This document shows, piece after piece, positions 1 through 14,492 of a stretch of DNA of 64,000 nucleotides (the stretch's first letter is position 1; every line of letters starts with the position of its first letter). The translations under genes were made by a program, and so were the position numbers. The notes under the pieces are model-generated. The model was not told where the DNA came from. It saw nothing but the letters and a program-made list of their open reading frames with translations, and searched no databases. This DNA is from CAIVVT01 sp963757265 (lineage in GTDB: Bacteria > Acidobacteriota > Terriglobia > Bryobacterales > Bryobacteraceae), in the NCBI GenBank assembly GCA_963757265.1, contig CAVWRA010000006.1:930001-994000 (forward strand). Direction: 5' to 3'.

Positions 1-1644
1 GGCCTGGCGGGGGTCGAAAATGAAGTCGTTGTGCAGTCCGCCCGCGGCCGGAAAGAAAGCGAAGCCCAGGCCATAGGCGGCCAGCGCCAGAAAGCCGAAA
101 ACGCGGGTCAGGCCGGCGCCATGGAGCCGGTAGCTGCCGATGGCGATGCCAATGAGAAGCATGGCCAGCGGCGCCACGGCGTAAATGTTGCGCAACTGGG
201 GCGCGATCAGGAGGATCACGACCGGGCCGGCCAGAACCATCCACAGCAGGACGAACCCAGTGCGGGGCCAGCGGCGCTTGGCGCCGACGACGGCCGCGGG
301 CAGGAGCAGGAAGAGGCTGAAACCAAAAGAGCCGTCGAAGCCGGGCGTGAAGCGCCTGGAGTGGAAGGTCATGTCATAGAGAACGCGCCAGGAGAGCGGC
401 TGGTGGAAGAGCGCTGAGCCGATGGGCACCGGCGAGTCGAGGGGCTGGGCACGGAGGAATTCGTTGAAGTAGGGGAAGACGGGGTTGCCGGTGTGCAGCA
501 GGGCTTCCAGATAGGGGAATACGGCCACGGCGAGCGCGAGACAGAGGCAGGGCATCCAGGTGCCGGGCGGCGTCATGCTGGCGAAAGGAATGAAGAAGGG
601 GATCAGGAAGGCGAAGCCGCTCACATGGCAGGCGCAGGCGGCGCCGGCGAGCAGAGCGCAGCACCTGGCGTAGACGCGGTGCTGCTCGCGTTTGTGAAGC
701 CGCAGTAGCAGCACGGCGCCGAGCAGGAAAGCGGCCACCCAGTTTTCCACGCCCAGGCTGCCGGTGACCATCTGGGTCAACGACATGGCGGCCAGGGAGC
801 CGGCCAGGCAACCGGCGATCCAGGCGGGGACGCGGCGGTGGAGGCGCTCGTAGAGCATCCAGCACAGGGCCGCGAGCAGCGCGAAGTTCAACAGGCGTGC
901 GGCCGATTCACCACCCAGGATGTAGGCCAGGCCGAACAGGGACTCGGCGCCGACGGGGGAAACGGCCCAGGTGAACTGCTCGACCTTGAAGGCCCAGTGG
1001 TGGTTCACGGCCAGGTGGGCGGCGAAGACCAGGTGTTGTGCCAGGCCATCCGGGCTGACTTCGGGCTTGAGCGCGAGCAGCCAGTTGGCGAGCAGCGGCA
1101 TCCACAACAGGGCCAGCGGCCAGGAGTGGGCGAATCCGTCCGGGCCGCGCGGCGCGGTGAGGATGGGAAAGCGTCCGAGGCGCAGCGCGGCGAGAACCGG
1201 CACGGCGAGGGCGATCCAGTAAAACCACGCGTAGTGGATCGGGAAACGCACCATCACCAGGAACCAGACGAGGTACACGGCAAAGCCCGTCAGGAGGGTC
1301 AGGATGTGGGTCGTGGAGGTAGGCTGGACGATCTTGCGCAGGATCAGCCGCCCGGTGCAGAAAGCCGAAAGCAGGAGATACAGGACGGCCAGGACGGGAC
1401 GCGGGCCGACGAAGTAGCAGGAGTAGGCCAGTCCGACCAGCGTGAGGAGGGCCGAGTACCAGCGGGCGGCCAGCAACAGGACGGCGGCGGAGAATGCGGC
1501 GAAGACGGCCAGATAGAGCGCCAGATGATGGAGGCCCTCGGGCGTCCACACGGGCTGGGCAAAGAGCTGGTCGGCCAGCAGGGCGTAGACGGTCAGCGCG
1601 GCTTGTGAGAGCAGGAGGAGCCAGGCGAGACCGCGTTGCAGCAT
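1..1644 (-). CDS. Polytopic membrane protein, GT-C glycosyltransferase-like (3' end outside window)
   Basis: The reading frame is open from an ATG at 1644 to the window edge, giving at least 548 residues, and the C-terminus is missing. The translation is a series of hydrophobic segments (for example LLLLSQAALTVYALLA at the start, then SAAVLLLAARWYSALLTLVG), with a polar loop reading LALKPEVSPDGLAQHL about 190 residues in, followed by a His-rich stretch. That layout, with a conserved acidic loop between the early membrane helices, is seen in GT-C fold lipid-linked sugar transferases. I see no diagnostic motif that fixes the donor or acceptor, so the enzyme class is an inference. The protein would sit in the inner membrane. 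It could equally be a membrane protein of unknown function. Confidence 0.7.
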   Translation of the reverse strand, partial: MLQRGLAWLLLLSQAALTVYALLADQLFAQPVWTPEGLHHLALYLAVFAAFSAAVLLLAARWYSALLTLVGLAYSCYFVGPRPVLAVLYLLLSAFCTGRLILRKIVQPTSTTHILTLLTGFAVYLVWFLVMVRFPIHYAWFYWIALAVPVLAALRLGRFPILTAPRGPDGFAHSWPLALLWMPLLANWLLALKPEVSPDGLAQHLVFAAHLAVNHHWAFKVEQFTWAVSPVGAESLFGLAYILGGESAARLLNFALLAALCWMLYERLHRRVPAWIAGCLAGSLAAMSLTQMVTGSLGVENWVAAFLLGAVLLLRLHKREQHRVYARCCALLAGAACACHVSGFAFLIPFFIPFASMTPPGTWMPCLCLALAVAVFPYLEALLHTGNPVFPYFNEFLRAQPLDSPVPIGSALFHQPLSWRVLYDMTFHSRRFTPGFDGSFGFSLFLLLPAAVVGAKRRWPRTGFVLLWMVLAGPVVILLIAPQLRNIYAVAPLAMLLIGIAIGSYRLHGAGLTRVFGFLALAAYGLGFAFFPAAGGLHNDFIFDPRQA

Positions 1645-1730
1645 GAACCTACCAGCATACGAATTGGGAGGCCGCCGACAAAGCCGGCTGCGGCCAAAAT
1701 CGGCGGCCCAACAAGAAGCCGCGGGGAGGG

Positions 1731-3281
1731 TTAGTGTTCCACGGCGATGCCGGGGGCGTCGGGAGCGAGGCGGTAGCTCGAATAGACGGTGACGCTGGAG
1801 CCGGCGATGCGATCGTGGAACTGTGCGGAGCCCGGCTTCACGGAGAGCTTGCGCAAGGGGCGTATGCGGACGTCCGAGCGGTCGCGGTCGGCGGGGGTGA
1901 CCGCGTATTTGTAGAGAGTTGTCGCGGCGGCGAGGCCCTGGAGCTCGATCGTCGTATCGGCGTCGCGAGCGGATTCGTTGACCACACAGATGGTCAGGTT
2001 GCCTTTGGGGCTGCGCAGGGCGGCGGCGACGACCTTACGCTCCCGGTCGTTGAAGGAACCTTCGACGCGGGTATCGAGAACACCCGAATGCAGGGCGATG
2101 AAACGCGAGAGCAGACCGAACTGGAAATAGGTGTTGGGATGGGGATTGAATTGGGGAAGGAGGCGATTGGCATCAGGGTCCCAGGTATCGACCAACTGCC
2201 ATTGGCCGTCGAGGTCGCCGCGATTAGTGAAGCTCCAGCGATTGAAGCCGTCAACGCCCGCGTTGATGCCGCGAACGACGAGCGAGGCGTCCTTCAACCC
2301 GGAGTCGTAGCTGCCGGGCCCGGGGTGGCGGCGGCCCCAGCCGAAGCCCATGGTGCCCAACTCGGAGAGAAAGAGCGGCTTGCCACGGTCATGGGCGTAC
2401 TTGGCCCATTCGGCGAGGCGCTGTTCGGCCTCGCGGATGGGATAGCTGTCCTTGGCCTGCATGTCGTCGAAGACGGCGGTGTAGGAGTGGAGGTCGTAGG
2501 CGCCGAGCGAGGATTCGAAGCCTAATTTGGAGGGATCGAGCCTGGGCAGGTCGGTCCAGTCGGGGCCGGAGATGGGCAGGTGGATGCCGCGCGAGTCGAG
2601 CTCGGCGCGGACGGCCGGGAAGGCAGGGGCGATGGGCAGCGCCTTGAGCTTGGAATCCTGCCACCAGGAGAATTCGTCCCAGCCGGGCTCGTTGTCGATG
2701 CAGAGCCAGCGGATGCAGGTGTAGCCCTTGTCGCGAGTGAGATGGGCGACCAGCTCGCCCAGGCCGTAAGCGAATTCGGGCAGGGAACGCGGCGCGCTGC
2801 GGAGGCGGCCGACGGGGTCGTTTTCAAGACCAGGATAGGCATTCCAATCCACGTCGGACCACATCTGCTGGAGGAAGACATCGACGCCGCGGGCCTGGGC
2901 CCAATCGAGGATGCGATAGAGGGCCCGCATGTCGCGGTTGTCCCAGGAGAATTCGCGGCGGCGGGGTTCGTACATGCGCTGTTCGAGCTCGACCCGGACC
3001 CAGTCGAGACCGAGCCAGTCGGCATGAGCGGCGAGGCGCTGCCAGGCCGCGGCATCGTCGGGGTTGGGGTTGCCGCCCCAGGCGCTGCCGGAATAGGAGT
3101 CGTCGCCTTGGGGCTGGTGACTGGGTAATTCCATGTCGATGGCGTGCCAGGAAGCGCCGATGCCGCCGCGCATGGTGCGGACGGGCGCGGCGGCCTGGAT
3201 GGTCACGCGGACGGGCCGCGGACCTTCAGCCAGCAGGACGGATGCGAATAGTGCGGCGCAGACGAGGGCTAGGCGGAACAT
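1731..3281 (-). CDS. Secreted clan-A glycoside hydrolase (cellulase-like TIM barrel)
   Basis: A 516-residue protein with a signal peptide (residues 1-19, MFRLALVCAALFASVLLAEG). The body looks like a (beta/alpha)8 hydrolase of clan GH-A. Glu198 in CIDNEPGW is in the Asn-Glu-Pro context of the acid/base, and Glu307 in LFLSELGTMG fits the nucleophile on a later strand. WVRVELEQRMYEP and VDVFLQQMWSDVDWN resemble the early barrel strands. After about residue 390 comes a beta-rich domain like those following the barrel in GH30/GH39-type enzymes. It is probably exported to act on a plant or microbial polysaccharide. The exact family and substrate cannot be set by eye. It stands alone, on the same strand as the upstream membrane protein but 86 bp from it. 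Confidence 0.8.
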   Translation of the reverse strand: MFRLALVCAALFASVLLAEGPRPVRVTIQAAAPVRTMRGGIGASWHAIDMELPSHQPQGDDSYSGSAWGGNPNPDDAAAWQRLAAHADWLGLDWVRVELEQRMYEPRRREFSWDNRDMRALYRILDWAQARGVDVFLQQMWSDVDWNAYPGLENDPVGRLRSAPRSLPEFAYGLGELVAHLTRDKGYTCIRWLCIDNEPGWDEFSWWQDSKLKALPIAPAFPAVRAELDSRGIHLPISGPDWTDLPRLDPSKLGFESSLGAYDLHSYTAVFDDMQAKDSYPIREAEQRLAEWAKYAHDRGKPLFLSELGTMGFGWGRRHPGPGSYDSGLKDASLVVRGINAGVDGFNRWSFTNRGDLDGQWQLVDTWDPDANRLLPQFNPHPNTYFQFGLLSRFIALHSGVLDTRVEGSFNDRERKVVAAALRSPKGNLTICVVNESARDADTTIELQGLAAATTLYKYAVTPADRDRSDVRIRPLRKLSVKPGSAQFHDRIAGSSVTVYSSYRLAPDAPGIAVEH

Positions 3282-3380
3282 TGGTCATCTCCCGAGTTGA
3301 TCCAGGATGCACGCTGGATGGCGGATCGGAATCATCCTACACGAGAGGGACCCCGCGCAGCCGCCCAGCTCGGTGGAGCA

Positions 3381-9399
<6,019 letters not shown>

Positions 9400-9425
9400 C
9401 GGTCAACGTGGGAGTGGGTTCTCCC

Positions 9426-9455
9426 ATTATACGCACTCCTTGCAATATCAGTCAA
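9426..9455 (-). promoter_or_regulatory. Sigma70-type promoter of gltBD
   Basis: On the minus strand TTGACT (9455-9450) and a perfect TATAAT (9431-9426) are separated by 18 bp and point towards gltB. A short dyad GGGAG-N6-CTCCC (9410-9425) lies just downstream, near the expected transcription start. It could be an operator or only a chance stem. Confidence 0.75.
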
Positions 9456-9507
9456 AGTGAAATAAAGTCCCTGTCACATGAGAACTTCTTATGATACGAT
9501 GGGCCCG

Positions 9508-10389
9508 ATGGACTTCGCCCAAATACAACTTTTCCGGGACATCGTACAGAGCCGGAGCGTCAGCCGCGGAGCGGCGATGAACGGGGTCACGCAGTCGGCG
9601 GCCAGCCAGGCGTTGCAGGAACTGGAGCGGCATCTAGGCGTTCAACTGCTGGACCGCTCGCACCGTCCGCTGGGGGTGCTGCCGGCGGGCCGGCTGTTTT
9701 ACGATTTCGGACGCGACGTTTTGCGGCGGCAGCAGGAATTTGGCGTGCTGCTGGAGGAGATGAAGGGGTCGGGCGGCGGCGTGGTGAGAGTGGCGGCGAT
9801 TTACTCCGTGGGGTTGTCGGAGATGTCGAAGCTGGAGAAGGAGTTCTACCGGCGGCTGCCCGCGGCACAGCTCGAGGTGCATTACCTGCGCCCGGAAAAG
9901 GTCTACGCCGCGGTGGCCGAGGAACGGGCGGATATCGGGCTGATCAGCTATCCCGAGCCGACACGGGAAATCGCGGCTGCGCCGTGGCGCGAGGAGACGA
10001 TGGTCCTGGCGTGCTGGCCGGGGCACCCGCTCGGCCAGCGCGCGAACTTGAGTCCGGCGGAGCTGGAAGGCGTGGACTTCATCGGCTTCGACGAGGATCT
10101 GCCGATCAGCCGCGATGTGGAGCGTTTTTTGCGCGAACACGGTGTGCGGGTGCACGTGGTGAGCCGGTTCGACAACATTCCGAGCATGAAGGAGGCGCTG
10201 CGGCACGGGCTGGGGGTGAGCATTCTGCCCGAGCCGATGCTGGCGGAGGACGTGCTGGAGGAGCGGCTGCGGGCAATTCCTCTGCAGGAGCGCCTGGTTC
10301 GGCCGCTGGGGATCATTCAACGGCGGCGGCGGAGCCTGCCGAGGGCGGCGCAAGTTTTCCTGAGCCTGCTGGGCGACCCGGCGGCGTAA
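9508..10389 (+). CDS. LysR-family transcriptional regulator divergent from gltBD
   Basis: An N-terminal winged helix-turn-helix (MDFAQIQLFRDIVQSRSVSRGAA, then TQSAASQALQELERHLG) is followed by a substrate-binding domain (VVRVAAIYSVGLSEM, ADIGLISYPEP), 293 residues in all. The start is placed at ATG 9508, whose MDFAQIQLF gives the usual LysR N-terminus. In-frame ATGs at 9499 and 9478 would add 3 or 10 residues, and none has a clear Shine-Dalgarno. A TATGAT hexamer at 9490-9495 would argue for the downstream start. Head-to-head orientation with gltBD is the arrangement of GltC-type regulators, so control of glutamate synthase is a reasonable inference. No inducer-specific residue was identified. 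Confidence 0.88.
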   Translation: MDFAQIQLFRDIVQSRSVSRGAAMNGVTQSAASQALQELERHLGVQLLDRSHRPLGVLPAGRLFYDFGRDVLRRQQEFGVLLEEMKGSGGGVVRVAAIYSVGLSEMSKLEKEFYRRLPAAQLEVHYLRPEKVYAAVAEERADIGLISYPEPTREIAAAPWREETMVLACWPGHPLGQRANLSPAELEGVDFIGFDEDLPISRDVERFLREHGVRVHVVSRFDNIPSMKEALRHGLGVSILPEPMLAEDVLEERLRAIPLQERLVRPLGIIQRRRRSLPRAAQVFLSLLGDPAA

Positions 10390-10514
10390 GCGGGAGCGGG
10401 CCGCGTCCAGTGCGGACGGCTGGGCCCGGGGGGAGGTGCAGTGCGCGCCTCCGCCGGCCCGGCGCAATCGCCGGCAGCGGCGGGAAGCGGCTTTGCAGCC
10501 GAGCCGGCGGCGGT

Positions 10515-10544
10515 TTGACACCCCCGCTGGCGGCCCCATACAAT
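10515..10544 (+). promoter_or_regulatory. Sigma70-type promoter of groES
   Basis: TTGACA (10515-10520) and TACAAT (10539-10544) are separated by 18 bp, 100 bp upstream of the groES start. I looked for a CIRCE dyad (TTAGCACTC-N9-GAGTGCTAA) around it and did not find one. Confidence 0.6.
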
Positions 10545-10644
10545 GCAGAGGGAATGGCGTGTCCGCGGGGGTCCGCGGACGCGCTGCCGCCGGGAAACAA
10601 TTCTCCTCGCGCCGGTCGAAAATCAGATTGCTGGAGTACGCCTC

Positions 10645-10932
10645 ATGAATCTGCGCCCGTTACACGACCGCGTCATGGTGAAGCGGATCGAAGCGGCCGA
10701 GACGGTGGCCGGCGGCATCATCATTCCCGACACGGCTAAGGAAAAGCCGCAGCAAGCCGAGGTGGTGGCGGCGGGCTCGGGCAAGCTTCTGAAGAGCGGG
10801 CAACGGGCGAGTGTGGACGTGAAGCCCGGCGATCGAATCCTGTTCGGGAAGTACTCGGGCTCGGAAGTGAAGATCGACGGTCAGGAATACCTGATCCTGC
10901 GTGAAGACGAGATTCTGGCCATTCTCGACTGA
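10645..10932 (+). CDS. groES: Co-chaperonin GroES
   Basis: A 95-residue protein with the whole GroES pattern: LRPLHDRVMVKRIE at the start, the mobile loop with hydrophobic edge (TVAGGIIIPDTAKEKPQQAEVVAAGSG), DVKPGDRILFGKYSG, and the C-terminal YLILREDEILAIL. It caps the GroEL ring during folding. The ATG at 10645 is preceded by GGAG with 8-base spacing; longer readings upstream lack support. groEL is not next to it: the following gene is a Skp/OmpH chaperone. The partner chaperonin must be elsewhere in the genome. Confidence 0.95.
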   Translation: MNLRPLHDRVMVKRIEAAETVAGGIIIPDTAKEKPQQAEVVAAGSGKLLKSGQRASVDVKPGDRILFGKYSGSEVKIDGQEYLILREDEILAILD

Positions 10933-10964
10933 CGGGAGTGGCGATAGGGAGAGTTAGCACTACA

Positions 10965-11492
10965 ATGTCATTCCCGCGTTGGAAGACGATATCGGCGGCG
11001 GCGGTGCTCGTGGTGGGCCTGAGCGCAACGGCGGCCGCGCAGATCAAAGTGGGCGTGGTCAGCCTCCAGCACGCGCTGGAAGCGACCGCGGAGATCAAGC
11101 AGGCCGAGATCGACCTGCGGGCGAAGTTCGGTCCGCGGCAGGATGAACTGGCGCAAATGCAAAAAGACCTGGCCAAGATGCAGCAGGACTACCAGAGCAA
11201 TCAGGGCAAGTTCAACGACGCGGCGCTGGCCGAGCTGGGCCAGAAGATCCAACGCAAGCAGGTCCAGTTGCAGCGCTACACGCAGGCCTTGCAGGATGAC
11301 GTGAACCGCGAACGGCAGGACGTGCTGGCGCGGGTCGGAAAGAACCTGCAGGAAGTCATCAAAAAGGTGGCCGAGGAGAAGGGCTACGACATCGTGGTGG
11401 ATTCCAACTCGGCGCTGTATTTCAAGCAGCCGATGGACATTTCGGCCGACGTGACGACGGCCTACGACAAAGCGTACCCGGTCAAGAAATAG
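10965..11492 (+). CDS. Skp/OmpH-family periplasmic chaperone
   Basis: 175 residues: a signal peptide (TISAAAVLVVGLSATAAAQ), then KVGVVSLQHALEATAEIKQAE, which matches the opening strand of OmpH, then a long charged coiled coil (about residues 55-125, rich in Lys, Gln, Glu and Arg), and a closing VAEEKGYDIVVDSNSALYF. This helical-tentacle layout is that of Skp, which holds unfolded outer-membrane proteins in the periplasm. The start is ATG 10965 with a GGAGAG box about 11 bases upstream; a GTG at 10938 would add nine residues and comes just after groES. Closeness to groES (32 bp) suggests a shared transcript. Confidence 0.88.
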   Translation: MSFPRWKTISAAAVLVVGLSATAAAQIKVGVVSLQHALEATAEIKQAEIDLRAKFGPRQDELAQMQKDLAKMQQDYQSNQGKFNDAALAELGQKIQRKQVQLQRYTQALQDDVNRERQDVLARVGKNLQEVIKKVAEEKGYDIVVDSNSALYFKQPMDISADVTTAYDKAYPVKK

Positions 11493-11508
11493 ATCACTGA
11501 GGGGAGCG

Positions 11509-11994
11509 ATGGGCGATTTTCTATCCCAGTACAGCTCAGCCGATCGAACGCGTGAGAAGGCGGTGCGGTGGATTCTGATCGTGATCGCGGCCGTGGCGGC
11601 GCTGTGGGTGGTGGACTGGACGCTGACGACATACGGAACGTTCAACCTGCGCGACATTCGCGAACAATATCGCGCGCACCAGTTCTTCCGCCTGTTGAAT
11701 GAGAAGCAATACGAGGCGGCCTACCGGATGTGGGGCTGCGACCCCGCCAGGCCGTGCCGCGATTACAGCCTCCAGAAATTTATGGAGGATTGGGGGCCGA
11801 AAAGTCCGGCCTCGGACGTCTCCAAGAAGCACGTGAGTGCGGTGCGGCACTGCAAGACGGGCATCATCGAAGTGATCGACTTCGGCGCCGGCGACACGCT
11901 GGACTTGTGGGTGGAGTCCAAGGACATGACCCTCAGTTTCGCCCCCTGGCCGGTGTGCAATCCGCGCTGGCAGCCGCCGCCGTCCACGCCGTAG
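11509..11994 (+). CDS. Small membrane-anchored protein of unknown function
   Basis: 161 residues, with a 16-bp gap after the Skp gene and so probably co-transcribed. One transmembrane segment (WILIVIAAVAALWVVDWTL, about residues 21-40) is followed by a soluble domain beginning IREQYRAHQFFRLLNEKQYEAAYRMWGC. The phrase 'short loop, then EKQYEAAY' is typical of NTF2/DUF4878-like periplasmic domains, but similarity is too weak to assign a fold. Two Cys (WGCDPARPC) may form a disulfide. A GGGG purine run lies upstream of the ATG. I do not recognise a function. Confidence 0.75.
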   Translation: MGDFLSQYSSADRTREKAVRWILIVIAAVAALWVVDWTLTTYGTFNLRDIREQYRAHQFFRLLNEKQYEAAYRMWGCDPARPCRDYSLQKFMEDWGPKSPASDVSKKHVSAVRHCKTGIIEVIDFGAGDTLDLWVESKDMTLSFAPWPVCNPRWQPPPSTP

Positions 11995-12235
11995 CGGCTT
12001 GCGCCGGGCGAGAGCGGCCGGGTGGCGCGGAAGCCTGAGCGCCTGCGCCGCCTGAAATGCGCCGGCGTGCGTTGCAATTCAAGTCGTGATATGACAGACG
12101 AGGAGACCGGGTGCGGATGGACTACGCCATGCCGGCCGGGTGCATCGCATGCCGCAGTGAGCAGACCCATTCCGGAGTGTTGAAACGAGGATGAGACTTT
12201 CCGCCCGATCGGAAACATACTCATTGGGGGCAAGA

Positions 12236-12571
12236 ATGGAGATTCTTCCCGCATACGAACTGGAGCGCCGGCTGGTTCAATTCGACAGCATGATCGCGGA
12301 ACTGGCCGCGGGTGAGATCCGCCGCACGACGTTCGAGCCCTGGGAAATCCAGGTGCTGCTGGACATTCAGTCCTGCCAGGCCGAGGAGCCAAACAAGAAG
12401 GAGATGCTGCGGCGCTACCAGAAAGCGGCGCACCGCTGGCTCGAGCGGGGGGGCAGGACGATTCTGCTGCTGTCGGACTACCTAGCCAAGCGGCACCGCC
12501 GCGCCCCGGTCCATGGCGCGCTGGCGCCGGATTCGGCGTTGTTGGAAGACGACGCCGATGAGTTATCCTGA
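12236..12571 (+). CDS. Conserved hypothetical protein, helical
   Basis: 111 residues starting at ATG 12236 (MEILPAYELERRLVQFDSM), with a GGGGG run six bases upstream; an ATG at 12191 would add 15 unremarkable residues. The protein is predicted to be mostly helical and charged (EMLRRYQKAAHRWLERGGR), with an acidic tail (LEDDADELS). No motif is recognised. It lies 29 bp before yggX on the same strand and may be co-transcribed. Confidence 0.6.
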   Translation: MEILPAYELERRLVQFDSMIAELAAGEIRRTTFEPWEIQVLLDIQSCQAEEPNKKEMLRRYQKAAHRWLERGGRTILLLSDYLAKRHRRAPVHGALAPDSALLEDDADELS

Positions 12572-12600
12572 CAGGTGAACAAAGGCAGCGGGGAGAGGAA

Positions 12601-12894
12601 ATGGCCAACGGAAACGCGCCCCGGCGCATGGTTTATTGCGTGAAGCTGAAGCAGCAACTGGAGGGTCTGAGCGAGCCTCCCTTCGACAACCATCCCCTGG
12701 GGCAGCGCATTTACGAGAACGTCAGCAAGGAAGCGTGGCGGCAGTGGGTGGACCACATGAAGATGATCATGAACGAGTACCGCCTGAACCTGGGCACCCG
12801 CGAAGCGCAGGAGTTCCTGCTGAAGCAGATGGAGCTGTACTTTTTCGGCGAAGGCAGCAACCTGCCGCCGGATTACGTTCCGCCGGCGCACTAA
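12601..12894 (+). CDS. yggX: Probable Fe(2+)-trafficking / oxidative damage protection protein
   Basis: 97 residues, matching the YggX family throughout: VYCVKLKQQLEGL near the start with the conserved Cys13, PLGQRIYENVSKEAWRQWVDHMKMIMNEYRLNL in the middle, and EFLLKQMELYFFGEG near the end. Family members protect Fe-S enzymes from oxidation and are proposed to move iron. The length agrees with the family (about 90 residues). A GGGGAGAGGAA box lies directly upstream of the ATG. YggX is best known in Proteobacteria, but acidobacterial homologues exist. Confidence 0.93.
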   Translation: MANGNAPRRMVYCVKLKQQLEGLSEPPFDNHPLGQRIYENVSKEAWRQWVDHMKMIMNEYRLNLGTREAQEFLLKQMELYFFGEGSNLPPDYVPPAH

Positions 12895-12947
12895 GCCGCG
12901 CGCGCTCCGCGCCCGGGCGCGAGGACCAGGGAGCGCATCCACAAGAT

Positions 12948-14438
12948 TCATTCAAGCAGCCAGCCGCGCGAACGCTCGACGGCGCGCTTCCAGCGCGCGC
13001 GCAACGCCCCAGCCTGTTCGGCCGGCATGTGCGGCTCGAAACGGCGTCCGGCCCGCCACTGTGACGCGATCTCGCCGGTACTGTGGTAGACGCCCGCCGC
13101 GAGCCCGGCCAGATAGGCCGCCCCGAGCGCCGTCGTTTCCGTCACGGCGGCGCGCACGACCGGTGCCTGGAGGAAGTCGGCCTGCATCTGGAGCAGAAGA
13201 TCATTGCGGCAGGCGCCGCCGTCGACTCTCAGTTCGCTCAATCCCTGCCGCGCGTCGAGCTGCATCGCTTCCAACACGTCGGCCGATTGCAGCGCGATGG
13301 ACTCCAGAGCCGCCCTCGCCACGTGCGCGTCCGTGGTTCCGCGCGTCAGCCCGAGCATCGCGCCGCGCGCATAGGGGTCCCAATGCGGCGCTCCGAGGCC
13401 CACGAATGCCGGCACCAGGAAGACGCCGCCGGAGTCGGGCACGCTGCGGGCCAGCGGCTCGATTTCGGGTGCCGAGCGAATCAGCTTCAACCCGTCGCGC
13501 AGCCATTGCACGACCGCGCCGCCGGCGAAGACGCTGCCCTCGAGAGCGTACTCCAGCGACTCGGACGTGCGCCAGGCGATGGTGGTCAGCAGGCGGTTTT
13601 TCGATACGACCGGCGCCGGGCCGGTATTCTGCAGCAAAAAACATCCCGTGCCATACGTGTTTTTGCCCATCCCGGATTCAAAGCACGCCTGGCCGAACAG
13701 CGCGGCCTGCTGATCCCCGGCCACGCCGGCGATGGGGAACGGCCAGCGCACGAGCGGGCTCACAACTTCGCCGAATACGCCGGCCGATGGTAGCACGACC
13801 GGCAGCAGCGAGCGCGGCACGTCCAGCAGCCGCAGCATCTCCTCATCCCATTCCGCCGATGCGAGGTTCAGCAGCAGCGTGCGCGACGCATTGGAGACAT
13901 CGGTGGCGTGAACGCGCCCGCCAGTGAGGTTCCAGATCAGCCAGGTGTCGACCGTGCCGAAAGCCAGTTCGCCGCGCCCGGCGCGCGCGCGGGCGCCGGC
14001 GACGTGGTCCAGGATCCAACACAGCTTGGTCCCCGAAAAGTAGGGATCGAGCAGCAGGCCGGTGCGGCGCTGCACTTCGCTTTCGGCGCCCTGGGATTTC
14101 AATTGGGCGCAGAAGTCGGCGGTGCGGCGATCCTGCCATACGATCGCGTTGTAAATCGGCTCGCCGGTCCGGCGGTCCCAGACGATCGTGGTCTCGCGCT
14201 GGTTGGTGATGCCGAGAGCGGCGATTTGATCGGGCGCGACACGCGCCTCGCCCAGGGCTTCGATGGCCACTGCAACCTGGGTGCTCCAGATTTCGCGCGG
14301 ATCGTGCTCCACCCAGCCGGGCTGCGGATAGAGCTGAGTGAATTCGCGCTGGGCGAGGCCCGCGATGGTTGCGTCCTCACGGAAAACAATCGCGCGCGAC
14401 GACGTGGTCCCCTGGTCCAAAGCAAGCAGATAGGCCAT
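12948..14438 (-). CDS. glpK: Glycerol kinase
   Basis: 496 residues, the family length. FGGY-kinase signatures are present: the N-terminal phosphate-binding LLALDQGTTSSRAIVF, glycerol-contact region GITNQRETTIVWDRRTGEPIYNAIVWQDRRT, FGTVDTWLIWNLTGG, GVAGDQQAALFGQACFESGMGKNTYGTGCF, and the C-terminal LRVDGGACRNDLLLQMQADFL. It phosphorylates glycerol with ATP in the cytoplasm. No glpF or glpD is adjacent. The 3' end faces yggX, 53 bp away. Confidence 0.97.
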   Translation of the reverse strand: MAYLLALDQGTTSSRAIVFREDATIAGLAQREFTQLYPQPGWVEHDPREIWSTQVAVAIEALGEARVAPDQIAALGITNQRETTIVWDRRTGEPIYNAIVWQDRRTADFCAQLKSQGAESEVQRRTGLLLDPYFSGTKLCWILDHVAGARARAGRGELAFGTVDTWLIWNLTGGRVHATDVSNASRTLLLNLASAEWDEEMLRLLDVPRSLLPVVLPSAGVFGEVVSPLVRWPFPIAGVAGDQQAALFGQACFESGMGKNTYGTGCFLLQNTGPAPVVSKNRLLTTIAWRTSESLEYALEGSVFAGGAVVQWLRDGLKLIRSAPEIEPLARSVPDSGGVFLVPAFVGLGAPHWDPYARGAMLGLTRGTTDAHVARAALESIALQSADVLEAMQLDARQGLSELRVDGGACRNDLLLQMQADFLQAPVVRAAVTETTALGAAYLAGLAAGVYHSTGEIASQWRAGRRFEPHMPAEQAGALRARWKRAVERSRGWLLE

Positions 14439-14492
14439 GGCTAATGCCAGTATGCCGCATCGGCTGTGGAGTCCCTGGATTCAGGATGGCGC

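Noticed and set aside
10950..10975. CIRCE element suggested by TTAGCAC at 10954
   Set aside because: It is downstream of groES and has no matching GAGTGCTAA half.
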